64,000 bases of DNA from contig OW568863.1 of the NCBI GenBank assembly GCA_938743325.2, forward strand, positions 992,001 to 1,056,000, in the 5' to 3' direction. How positions within the stretch are numbered: position 1 is the stretch's first letter; every line of letters starts with the position of its first letter. Positions 53,693 through 62,501 of this stretch are shown here, in pieces. The stretch is from Pycnococcus provasolii (Eukaryota; Chlorophyta; Pseudoscourfieldiophyceae; Pseudoscourfieldiales; Pycnococcaceae). The translations under genes and the position numbers were made by a program. The notes below the pieces were generated by a model. That model was not told the origin of the DNA. It searched no databases and saw only the letters and a list, made by a program, of their open reading frames with translations.

Positions 53693-55900
53693 ATGGCGGA
53701 GTTGGAGCCCTCCTCCCCATCTCTCTCGGATGACTCGTTGTTGTTGGATCCGTGGAGGATTGCTCCTGCTCCTGTTGCATTGGCAGGACCGTGTATTGTG
53801 ACGCCGGAGGAAAAATCACAGGTGCAGCACCAGCACCAGCAGCAGCAGCAAAATAATAATAACGACAGCCAGTCGCCACCACCCGAAGCGCCGTGGCCGT
53901 CAGGACCCGCAGATGACCACCGTCGCGTGCTCTCGCGCAAAAAGGCGGCTGCAAAGACAACGGCAGGTCCCAGCGTGGCGTTGCCGCAAAGGGTGGACGA
54001 CGAGGAGAACGACGGAAGCGACAAAGATAGCAGAGATAGAGACTTCGTGTTTGTGCCACTCCCAGTCGCACAGAGCAGTGGCGAAGACGACGACGCGGAC
54101 ATGCCAGACGACACGACGGGCGTGCGCGTCACCTGCTGGTCCGACGCAGCAAGTGCGCTCACGCCTCAGCAGCTCATGAAGCTCAGTGGACTAGAGCCAA
54201 CGGAAGAGCAACTTGAGGCGCGATTCGACGACCCTATGCCCGTGGTCGCGCGCCTCTGGGGTCGCACCATCAGCACCGTCTCTATGTACCGCGAGACGAT
54301 GATACTTGGCGGATATGACATGGCAGTGTCGCGCAATCTGTGGAAGCACATTGGGGAGACTCTCTCGTTACCGAACCGACCAGATTGTCGTGGGACTGGT
54401 AGCCTGGGGCATGAGGTGCGTGTACTGTACGAGAAGCTTCTGCTCGAGTGGGAGCGCAGCAGCGTGGGCCAGAATTATGCCAAGCTGCTCGACCAATTTC
54501 TTGGACCCAGCCAAGTCGACGACAGTGGCGACGGAGCCGCCGTCAAAGCCAGAGCCAAAGCTGGATTCGCCGTCGGAGGAGGTGCAGGTGGTGCAAACAT
54601 TTGCGTGCAGCCAGAGGACGATGCCAGGATGACGTCAAGAAAACGCACGAAGCGTTCAGGGCCGGCTTCCGCAGCAGCTCAAAAGAAGCCGCGCGTGACT
54701 CCCGCCGCCGCCGCGGAAGAAAAGAAGCCGCGCGTGACTCCCGCCGCCGCCGCGGAAGAAAAGAAGCCGCCGCCGCCAAACAGTTCGAAGGGAAAGAAGA
54801 AACAGCCAGCGCCTGCCGAAAAAGGCTCGATGTCATCCTTCCTCGGATGGCGTGTCATCAAGCAATTCAACGGCAAGCCGTTCCATGGAACTGTTGATAA
54901 GTTCGATCCAAAGACGCGCTGGTATCACGTAACGTATGATGACAAGGATGAGGAGGAATTTTCGACGCAAGAACTCCTTCCCATCGTTAAGATGCGACAG
55001 TTCCTCGCGAGAGTGCGACCAGTGCCAGCGGACCTTAAGAAAGGTAATCGCGTGCTGGGATGCACATTCTCCCCCTACGCTTCGAGGCTCTTCGCAGAGC
55101 GGCGGCAATGGTGGGCGCAAAGCTCCACCGAGCCGAAGCCACCTCCGCTTCGCATCACGTCGTCCACGGCACGATGGGCTTCCGAAGGTGGGCAAGAAGC
55201 ACTGAGCAAAGCTGTGGCGGCATACCTCGTATCCATCGGAGTGGATATCGACGCCACCAATGCGAACGGCTTTCCCCTCATTCTTCCATGTGATGCGACG
55301 TGCAACCCGTCCGTGGAAGTATACCGTGTTCCCGAAGACGATCCGCGAGTTGGGCTCCGTGGCGAACTTGGATGCCGCGCAAAGGAGGCGCTGGCTACTG
55401 GCACGGTGGTTGGCGTCTACAGCGGACATGTTTTTGCGAATGACGAGCTGTACGAGATTCCCGCACTCGCGAACCATCCGTCCGTGTTATGCCATCCCAT
55501 TACAGCCGACGCCGACGAGAAATTGATCGCACGCCTGAAAGCCGAGTGGGAGGCTGAGAGCTACACTGCGGAGTTCTCGGCGTACAATGAAGCTCGAAGG
55601 CACGAGAACCTATCTGACAAGCGGCATCTCATGGTATGCGCTCTTGGCTTCGACGGCATCTGCCATCGCGTAAACGACGCGCTGCTGAATCCATTCTCGC
55701 TGTCGACCACGATGCACGGCAGCTACAATACGGAGTACGTGGAAGTTGAGTTGGATGGCTGGCCATTTCTTTTCGTGATTACGTACAAATCCTTGGATGC
55801 CGGCGATGAGCTTCGCGTGTCGTACACATCCAGCTACTGGCGTTTAATGCGCGAGCTGCGTAAGCGCGTTGACTTTATTCAAGGAAAGTTCGTTGAGTAA
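53693..55900 (+). CDS. ARID-Tudor-like-SET domain chromatin protein
   Basis: This 735-residue protein begins MAELEPSSPSL (ccATGG). Residues ~195-265 match an ARID DNA-binding domain (MILGGYDMAVSRNLWKHIGE, then LYEKLLLEWE). After a Lys-rich linker with a duplicated KKPRVTPAAAAEE unit, residues ~380-435 form a Tudor/Agenet-like fold (GWRVIKQFNGKPFHGTVDKF..WYHVTYDDKDEEEF). The last ~200 residues resemble a SET lysine methyltransferase (GTVVGVYSGHVF, CHRVNDALLNPF, GDELRVSYTSSYWRL). The usual NHxC motif reads VNDALLNP, so catalysis is uncertain. A nuclear role in histone modification at AT-rich DNA is inference. Confidence 0.75.
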   Translation: MAELEPSSPSLSDDSLLLDPWRIAPAPVALAGPCIVTPEEKSQVQHQHQQQQQNNNNDSQSPPPEAPWPSGPADDHRRVLSRKKAAAKTTAGPSVALPQRVDDEENDGSDKDSRDRDFVFVPLPVAQSSGEDDDADMPDDTTGVRVTCWSDAASALTPQQLMKLSGLEPTEEQLEARFDDPMPVVARLWGRTISTVSMYRETMILGGYDMAVSRNLWKHIGETLSLPNRPDCRGTGSLGHEVRVLYEKLLLEWERSSVGQNYAKLLDQFLGPSQVDDSGDGAAVKARAKAGFAVGGGAGGANICVQPEDDARMTSRKRTKRSGPASAAAQKKPRVTPAAAAEEKKPRVTPAAAAEEKKPPPPNSSKGKKKQPAPAEKGSMSSFLGWRVIKQFNGKPFHGTVDKFDPKTRWYHVTYDDKDEEEFSTQELLPIVKMRQFLARVRPVPADLKKGNRVLGCTFSPYASRLFAERRQWWAQSSTEPKPPPLRITSSTARWASEGGQEALSKAVAAYLVSIGVDIDATNANGFPLILPCDATCNPSVEVYRVPEDDPRVGLRGELGCRAKEALATGTVVGVYSGHVFANDELYEIPALANHPSVLCHPITADADEKLIARLKAEWEAESYTAEFSAYNEARRHENLSDKRHLMVCALGFDGICHRVNDALLNPFSLSTTMHGSYNTEYVEVELDGWPFLFVITYKSLDAGDELRVSYTSSYWRLMRELRKRVDFIQGKFVE

Positions 55901-56136
55901 GTATACAGTAAGTAATTTTAACAAACATTATGATTTTTTTAGCTAGTACTACAGTATTCAAAACACGCAAAGCTCTCCTTGGACCCTTTGTCTCTCAACC
56001 GCCTCCTTGAGGAGTCACACAAGTAGGGCATCCATCCTCTGGCCGATTCGGGTTAGGGTTAGGGTTAGTGCCGATTTTTCCTGGCCACTCCCCTCCCTTC
56101 CCTTCTCTTCCCTCCACACGCCCACACCACACGCTC
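55901..56136. promoter_or_regulatory. Spacer with TTAGGG tract upstream of the DUF1350 gene
   Basis: Three TTAGGG units at 56050-56068, followed by a CT-rich leader (CCTCCCTTCCCTTCTCTTCC) just before the start codon. Confidence 0.55.
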
Positions 56137-57324
56137 ATGTCGCACTCTCCTTGCGTTCACGCGCGTTCTCGTCATGTTTGCGTGCCGCATAGGGTCACTG
56201 GTGTGCGACAACACAACAACGTCGCCGGTGGTGGTGGGCCTTTAGGGCACACCACTCCGTCTCGTTCCGGTCATATGCCGCGGGCGACATCATCCTTGCA
56301 GGAAGATGGTGTGATCATGGAGGGACCGTGGAGACGCGTCGGCGGATCATCGGCGCCGTCGTGGGCGCTCGAGCCTAAGACCGAACGGGCGCGAGCAGAC
56401 GGCGCTGTCGCGCACGTGCTAGGAGGCGCGGCGGTTGGCGCGGCGCCGCACGTCGCATACGGCGCGATGTGCGAGGAGCTCAGTCGCGCGGGATTTCGTG
56501 TCGTCGCCACGCCGTACGCGCTCACGTTCGAGCACCTGCGGTGTGCGGAGGACGTGCTCGCCGCGAGGCAAAGGGCAATACAGGAAATGGGGTGGGCACA
56601 AGACGCACCAGTTGTTGGCGTGGGACACTCCAACGGCTCGCTGCTGCACCTGCTAGCCGCGACACGGGGTGGCGAGTACGCCGCCAACGCGCTCGTTTCG
56701 TTCAACAACCTCGTCGTCAGCGAGGCTGTTCCAGGAGGGATACCGGAGAACCTGCCCACGGAGGTACCCTCAGCCGCGCGACAGCTTACCGCGGCTATTG
56801 CAGACGCTGCCGCCGCCGCTGCCGCGCCGTCCACGCAGCAGATCGCCGCAGACGTGTTTGCGGGTATCGCAGCCACCGCGGGCGTGGGCGCGATGGTGGC
56901 GGCGCAGTTTGCGCGCGATGTGACCGCGCAGCTGCCGCTCGCCGCCGCGGAGCTCGAGAGGGGAACGCGCGACTTCACGCCATCACCGGAGGAAAGCCGG
57001 GCGTTGATTCGGGAGGGGTATCGTGTGCCGGCGACGCTTCTCGTGCGCTACACGGACGACAGCATTGATCAGACGCCGGAGATGGAGAGCCTGCTCTTGG
57101 ACGCGATGCCGCCGGAAACGTGCCTGGTGCAGCGCATTGACCTTGAAGGCAATCACGCAAGCGCGTGCGGCCCCGCGTCGCTGCCGTACGACAGTGACGC
57201 GGGCGCTGCGGTGTTCACGCCGATCGATGCCATCGGCATGGCGGCGAGTAAGCTCGCCGCGGGCGACGCGCAGCGCACCGCGCGAGAGGTGATTTCATTT
57301 CTCGAGCGATCGCTCATTCAGTAA
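56137..57324 (+). CDS. DUF1350 alpha/beta-hydrolase-like protein
   Basis: A 395-residue protein of the DUF1350 family found in cyanobacteria and plastid-bearing eukaryotes. Evidence is the nucleophile-elbow motif GVGHSNGSLLHLL, the GGAAVGAAPHVAYGAMCEEL region and the conserved VVATPYALTFEH block. The first ~70 residues after MSHSPCVHARSRHVCVPHRV are Arg/Ser-rich and acid-poor, consistent with a plastid transit peptide. The start at 56137 is the first ATG; the frame upstream begins with GTG. The Ser of GHSNG could serve as the nucleophile. Substrate is unknown for the family. Confidence 0.8.
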   Translation: MSHSPCVHARSRHVCVPHRVTGVRQHNNVAGGGGPLGHTTPSRSGHMPRATSSLQEDGVIMEGPWRRVGGSSAPSWALEPKTERARADGAVAHVLGGAAVGAAPHVAYGAMCEELSRAGFRVVATPYALTFEHLRCAEDVLAARQRAIQEMGWAQDAPVVGVGHSNGSLLHLLAATRGGEYAANALVSFNNLVVSEAVPGGIPENLPTEVPSAARQLTAAIADAAAAAAAPSTQQIAADVFAGIAATAGVGAMVAAQFARDVTAQLPLAAAELERGTRDFTPSPEESRALIREGYRVPATLLVRYTDDSIDQTPEMESLLLDAMPPETCLVQRIDLEGNHASACGPASLPYDSDAGAAVFTPIDAIGMAASKLAAGDAQRTAREVISFLERSLIQ

Positions 57325-57395
57325 TTGAACGTACTTTACTTTGTCCAACCGGTTCGAGATGACCTGACAAAAGTAGTCTATGGATTCATCATCTT

Positions 57396-58382
57396 TTACA
57401 ACTCGTCGCGCACGAGATTTGGGTCTTTGCTCACGCCAGTACCGCCGTCTGGAACCTTTTCCTGTGTCGCCTCGCGGAGCTCCTCCTCTGCGAGATAAGC
57501 CCGGCGACGCTCCTCCTCCTCCGCGAGTTTCCCCGCCTCCTCCTTCTCACGCGCGATGCGCTGCGCATCACGCCTCGGCTTATCTTCAAGGTCTAGTTGC
57601 TCAAACTTCTGCTTCAACCTCCTCTTGTTTGCCAAAATCGCCCTGCGCTGTGCCTTGATCAGCGCGGCAGGTTTGAACTTTGCCAAGTTTGGGTCCTTTT
57701 TGAGCTGTTCCTGTAAATGAAAGTTCTCCTCAACCGTGACGGGCGACTCCAAAAACTCGCGCTCCTCCTCAGTCGTATCATCTTTGTCGCCACTCGACTT
57801 CACCGCCACCTCCACCTCCTCCTCCTCCTCCCCCTTGGGTCGGCCCACGGAAGGTTGCGTGTTGTCGTCCGGCGTGCGAAGTTTCCCGAGAAGCGCACGT
57901 TCCATGGGAGACTCCGTCATGAGAAGTTGGTCGTCGCACGCGCTCGTCGCGTTCACGCACAGCCTTCTCGTGACGGCGGCCGCACTTGTGTCTATCACGC
58001 GCCTAGGATCCTCAGTGCCTCGCAGTGCCGCGAAGAGCTCCGCGCGTGTCAAGCTTCCGAGCAGCTTCGGGCAAGCCTGCTTGACAGGCATGGATGCCGC
58101 CGCGACGGCGTCGTTATTAGCGCAGAAGTTCGCAGCGCGATCCACGACTTCGTCTCGCGCCGTTAAGCCTTCGACGTATGTCACGAGCGCGGGTGCGATG
58201 GCTTTGCAGATTCCGCAGTACAGAGACGCGGAGAATCCCTTGGGTGTAGATACTGCACCTGCTGACGGTGAAGCTGCTGCTGCTGCCGTAGTGAGGGTCG
58301 CTACTACTGCTATCAGGAGTGTGAAGACGAAGACGAGGCATGCCGGCCGCGATCGCGATCGCCATGGAAGCGTCGACGACAT
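57396..58382 (-). CDS. ER-resident saposin-like protein with RDEL tail
   Basis: This 328-residue protein has a hydrophobic signal sequence (ACLVFVFTLLIAVVATLTTA) at about 14-33, then a ~100-residue domain with six cysteines (CGIC, NFC, QAC, RLC, SAC) spaced like a saposin-B fold. A charged, coiled-coil, Lys/Glu-rich tail follows. It ends VRDEL, an ER-retrieval signal of the (K/H/R)DEL type. Lumenal ER location is therefore well supported. Function is not: saposin-like ER proteins include lipid binders and folding cofactors such as Canopy and pERp1. ATG 58382 is chosen because it starts just before the signal sequence. It is convergent with the DUF1350 gene, 71 bp apart. Confidence 0.78.
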   Translation of the reverse strand: MSSTLPWRSRSRPACLVFVFTLLIAVVATLTTAAAAASPSAGAVSTPKGFSASLYCGICKAIAPALVTYVEGLTARDEVVDRAANFCANNDAVAAASMPVKQACPKLLGSLTRAELFAALRGTEDPRRVIDTSAAAVTRRLCVNATSACDDQLLMTESPMERALLGKLRTPDDNTQPSVGRPKGEEEEEVEVAVKSSGDKDDTTEEEREFLESPVTVEENFHLQEQLKKDPNLAKFKPAALIKAQRRAILANKRRLKQKFEQLDLEDKPRRDAQRIAREKEEAGKLAEEEERRRAYLAEEELREATQEKVPDGGTGVSKDPNLVRDEL

Positions 58383-59956
58383 GTCAAGAGCGAGAAAAGA
58401 GCAAGTTGTGTTGTGTTGTGTTGTGTTCTGGGTCCCGTTGCGCTTGCACGCGGCCCCGGAGGAGCGAGAAATGAGCGGTGGCGATGACGATACCAAGGGG
58501 AAGCCTCAGAATTCCGCTCGCCTTGGCGAAAAAAAAAAACAAAACTTTCACGCAAAGAGAATGTTGTGTTCCACCTTGCGTCGCCGGTGCTGATGGTGGT
58601 ATTCACGTTGATCACCTTTTTGGTCCAGAATCTTGTTCCAGGGCCGCCTGAATTAAGTTTGCACGGAGCTCATCATTGTGCACGGGGATCCTTCGTAGAA
58701 TCTTTTTTTAGCGAGGCCCGGAAAAAATCCGGGCCCGACTAACTTGAGCGAACGAGACTTAGGAGACTATGGCGGCTGGTAGGGACCATGTTAGAGGTTT
58801 CTAACCATCTTAAAACAAAAACCTAATCTCGAACCCCCTCTTTCTTCCTTTCTTCTTTTTTTTTCAGGCGGCCGGCGCCATGGCTGAAGTATACATGCCG
58901 CCGGAGCGAGACGGTCTCTTTCGACTACATGTCCGTGTTTCATGGCTAAACCATGTATGTGGCTGGTGCTGATATTTATGTACAACCAACGGCAACTGAG
59001 GTTGATCTCAGTAACGTGCCTCAGTTTCAAAACATGATCATGACTGAAGAGCAGGCGCGCGAGGGACTTACAGTGCATATGGAAGGAGGGGGAGGAGAGA
59101 ACCCACAGTACAGCGTAGACGTGGTGAGGCGCTTGGCACAACATGCTTCACTGTCACCTTCGTAGCGTACGGTGCTCTCCGATTCTTTCTCGTCCATGTC
59201 GTATATCAGGTGTGAAAGTATGGCCTTTGACGTCTCGCGCTGTAACTTAAGCAGTTCACCTGACCTCATGTTGCGAGTGATTCTTTGCGGCCGGACGGGA
59301 GCGACAAGTTCTTCCTCTTCTAACTCCATTGTTGATTCGAAGAAGGTTGTTTCAAATAGTAATTCTTAAGCGATTCCTTTAGTTACTCTTTTAAAACTTA
59401 AGTATTATGTGTGCGGACTTCCAACACTAGCTAGTGTGGCGGCGAGCTCAAGCCGTCCTCTTTCACTACACGTAAGACCGCCAAGCCTACGGTAGACACA
59501 CCTTAAGTAAAAGTTAAGAGTGGTTGGGTTACACGGAGGATACTAAGGGAGGTCCCTCGAGAGAGGGGGATCACGTGATAACCTCCTCATAGTGGGCACT
59601 GCCCTATATAAGGTGGGCTGATGAATCACGTGATACCTCCCTGTTGGGGGTTTTGGCAGTTCGGCGTATCCCGTTTAGGGGTTCACCTCACATAGACCCT
59701 ACGATAGCCGGGCCCTAGCTAGAGCTAGCTATCCGTAGTAGTAGGCCCTTCCGGATTCCCATAATTAAGATGGATCCCCGGTTTTTCTACTCTCGGGGTT
59801 AACGCAACTTCTCCCGCCCCAAAAAACTACGAATTCGTGGCTACCTGTCTCTGCTCGACTATTTTCCGCGCTGCATTTTTCCCCTGCCGCACGGGTTTGA
59901 ACTCTCGTCGTCGTTCAGACTTCAGTGGTGTTTTTGATTCCTACTTCATTTGTCGC
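58383..59956. other. 1.6 kb divergent spacer upstream of the second kinesin gene
   Basis: No gene is supported. Short frames on both strands near 58790-59330 have no recognisable content. It contains a GGCCCGG/CCGGGCC hairpin at 58715-58735, two ATCACGTGATA-type sites (E-box/G-box-like core CACGTG) at about 59569-59580 and 59625-59634, a TATA-like box TATATAAGG at 59605-59613, and a motif at 59652-59687 shared with the region upstream of the ARID-SET gene. Confidence 0.45.
59605..59613 (+). promoter_or_regulatory. TATA-like box upstream of the second kinesin-14
   Basis: TATATAAGG about 344 bp before the start codon, flanked by two CACGTG-containing sites. It implies a leader of some 300 bases if used. 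Confidence 0.35.
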
Positions 59957-62305
59957 ATGTACGGCATGATGCACCGCTACGGCTGGCTCTCCAACAACAT
60001 GCCGCCGCAAGGTGGTGGTGACCGTCGTGGCAGCCATGGTGGTGGCTCTGGCTCAGATTCCGCGCGATCCTATTCGAGCAGCAAAAATAATAATACGACG
60101 ATGACGACAGCATTTTTAAAGCAGCAGCAGGATTGCTCGCTTTCGTCGCTTGCTGACAATCTTCACCAGCACCACCAGCAGAACATGAACAATAACGACG
60201 ACGACGACAACAACAACAGCAGCAGCGTCACGACAACTCCCCGACTTCACCAAACCACGACGCCAATCATCAGGAAAAGTCCTCCAAACTCAACGACACA
60301 CATGATCAACCTCGACGACATGGATCCATCGATGATGCCTTCACCACCACCATCGTCTTCGAATAACAACAGCGACCTCATGGTGACACCATCCACAATC
60401 GCCGCGTCGTCAGCCCAATCCGTGAGAGCGAGCGTTGTTCTCCCAGGAAGTGGATACGTGGTGGATTTTCACAACCCCGCCACCACCACATCATCGTTAT
60501 CGTCATCATCAAAAACTTACAGAAAACATCGCCGAGATAACACCGCAGATCTCCAGAACACGGTGAAGGAACTGCAATACCTCCTGAGCGATGCCGAAGT
60601 TCGCAGACGCGAGCTCGAGCACGAGCTGGAGGCGCGTGAGATGATTGTTGCGGAGGCTGAGCGAACGATGAGGCGACACTACGAGGCGCTCGATCGCAGG
60701 TCGCGAGACATGGAGCAGCGTATCGTGAGCAAAAATCGCGAGCATGCACGCACCGTTGCCAGCATGCAGCGCAAAATAGAGGCACTGCTCGAGGAGCGCG
60801 CGACTGTCTTGCATGAAAGCTCGCGTCGACGCCAGGATCATCACCGTTGCCCTCGTGGCGAGCAGGAGGAGGAGGAGGAGGAGGAGGTTGATGGAGACTA
60901 CACGATTGAACCATCGAAAGGTTTCGTCTGGGATGACGACAGCGATCTTCTCAGCGAACTGGAAAAAAGTCGTCGCGAACCAGTGTCGGATCCGAGCCTT
61001 CAATCTAAGATGCCATGTTCCAATTTAGACTCTCATCACCACAAGCAAATTAGCTACCTGACCCAGCAGCTGCGCGCTGCAAAGCTTGATCTGGAGGAGG
61101 CACGTAAGCATCATCAAGAGCTCGAGAGCGAGGTGGAATCACTCAGAAACCAGCCTCCCGCAGACGAAGAAGTGCTCGCCCGTCTCGCAGAGGCAGAACG
61201 TCGTGCTGATGCACTTGCGCAGCAGCTATACGCGGAAAGCGTCGCACGCAAGAAGGCACACAACCAGGTGCGTGAGCTGCGAGGGAATATACGCGTCATC
61301 GCACGCCTGCGTCCCAAAGGCGTGTGCGGCGGCAGGGACACGGCACCCTGTTCCCTGCAGCCATACGACAAATACACGTGCGAGCTCAAGGTGAGTGCCC
61401 GCGGACACAATGCGAGCAATCAGGAGGACGAAACGCGCAGGTACGAGTTTGACGCCTGCTTGCCCGAGGGCACGACGCAGGAGCAGGTGTACGACGAGGT
61501 TGGCGACGTGGTGCAGAGCGCCCTCGACGGATACAAGGTTTGCGTGTTTGCGTACGGGCAGACGGGCAGCGGCAAGACGCACACGATGGTGGGCAGCGAC
61601 GACGCGCCAGGCTTGCTGCCACGCTGCGCGCGGCAGATGTTTGCCGGCGGCGACTCGAAGGGCTGCGTGACGGTGAGGTGCCAGATTTTCGAGCTCTACC
61701 AGGACAATCTCGTCGACCTGCTTGCTCCCGCCGACGGCGGTAGCGAAAGCACGTCAAAGCTGACAGTTCAACACGAGCCCTGCACGGGTGACGTTTTCGT
61801 GAAGAGTGCCGAGACGGTGACGTGCACGGACGCCGACGCACTGTTGGACGTGTGCAAGAAGGCGTTTTCGAGAAGGGCCACCGCGTCGACGAAGATGAAC
61901 GCCGAGTCGAGCCGAAGCCACCTGATGCTGATGTTTTTCACGGAGCACGTCGCTCACAATGTGAACAACGTCACGTACGGCAAGCTCACGTTAGTGGACT
62001 TGGCGGGAAGCGAACGCGTGAAGAAGAGCGGCGCAGAGGGAGACCGGTTGGACGAGGCGAGGGCGATCAACCAGAGCCTGAGCGCGCTCGGCGACGTCGT
62101 GAGCGCGTTGACGAAGGGCGAGAAGCACATCCCTTACAGGAACTCGAGGCTGACGAAGCTGATGAGGGACAGCCTCGGTGGGCAGGCGAAGACGCTGATG
62201 ATTGTGAACGTGAGCCCGCTTGGCGAGGACAGCTCGGAGACGAAAAACAGCCTGGACTATGCCAGTAGGGTGAAGCTGGTCACGAACGACGTCGTGAAGA
62301 AATGA
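59957..62305 (+). CDS. Kinesin-14 motor protein (second copy)
   Basis: This 782-residue protein starts MYGMMHRYGWLS at the first ATG; the frame extends upstream only to a GTG. The N-terminal ~190 residues are Asn/Ser/His/Thr-rich and disordered, followed by coiled coil at ~190-450. The C-terminal motor has the kinesin-14 neck ELRGNIRVIARLRP, P-loop GQTGSGKTHT near 535, switch I ESSRSH and switch II LVDLAGSE. It ends soon after the motor (NDVVKK). Position of the motor and the neck sequence predict minus-end-directed movement. It lacks the VHS and GAT domains of its paralogue at 27796, but the motor-coding DNA has long tracts identical to it. Confidence 0.9.
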   Translation: MYGMMHRYGWLSNNMPPQGGGDRRGSHGGGSGSDSARSYSSSKNNNTTMTTAFLKQQQDCSLSSLADNLHQHHQQNMNNNDDDDNNNSSSVTTTPRLHQTTTPIIRKSPPNSTTHMINLDDMDPSMMPSPPPSSSNNNSDLMVTPSTIAASSAQSVRASVVLPGSGYVVDFHNPATTTSSLSSSSKTYRKHRRDNTADLQNTVKELQYLLSDAEVRRRELEHELEAREMIVAEAERTMRRHYEALDRRSRDMEQRIVSKNREHARTVASMQRKIEALLEERATVLHESSRRRQDHHRCPRGEQEEEEEEEVDGDYTIEPSKGFVWDDDSDLLSELEKSRREPVSDPSLQSKMPCSNLDSHHHKQISYLTQQLRAAKLDLEEARKHHQELESEVESLRNQPPADEEVLARLAEAERRADALAQQLYAESVARKKAHNQVRELRGNIRVIARLRPKGVCGGRDTAPCSLQPYDKYTCELKVSARGHNASNQEDETRRYEFDACLPEGTTQEQVYDEVGDVVQSALDGYKVCVFAYGQTGSGKTHTMVGSDDAPGLLPRCARQMFAGGDSKGCVTVRCQIFELYQDNLVDLLAPADGGSESTSKLTVQHEPCTGDVFVKSAETVTCTDADALLDVCKKAFSRRATASTKMNAESSRSHLMLMFFTEHVAHNVNNVTYGKLTLVDLAGSERVKKSGAEGDRLDEARAINQSLSALGDVVSALTKGEKHIPYRNSRLTKLMRDSLGGQAKTLMIVNVSPLGEDSSETKNSLDYASRVKLVTNDVVKK

Positions 62306-62501
62306 GGGGAGGAGAAGGGTACTATCCCACCTAGCAGGTGGGAGAAAAAGCTGGCTTGATCTTAGCTGGTACCAACTACAAAGTGCTTGTGTTGTTTGGG
62401 TGCGGAGATGATGAGACGAAAACAGAAACAATAGGACTACATAACAGACAGATGTGTAACGTTTGTTGTTGTTTGTTTTACTGAAAATGTCAGACCTTAA
62501 G
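62306..62501. other. Short convergent spacer
   Basis: Nothing beyond the 3' flanks of the kinesin and methyltransferase genes is seen. Confidence 0.5.

Noticed and set aside
58791-59330. Possible retrotransposon remnant in the spacer before the second kinesin
   Set aside because: No reverse transcriptase, integrase or paired long terminal repeats could be found.
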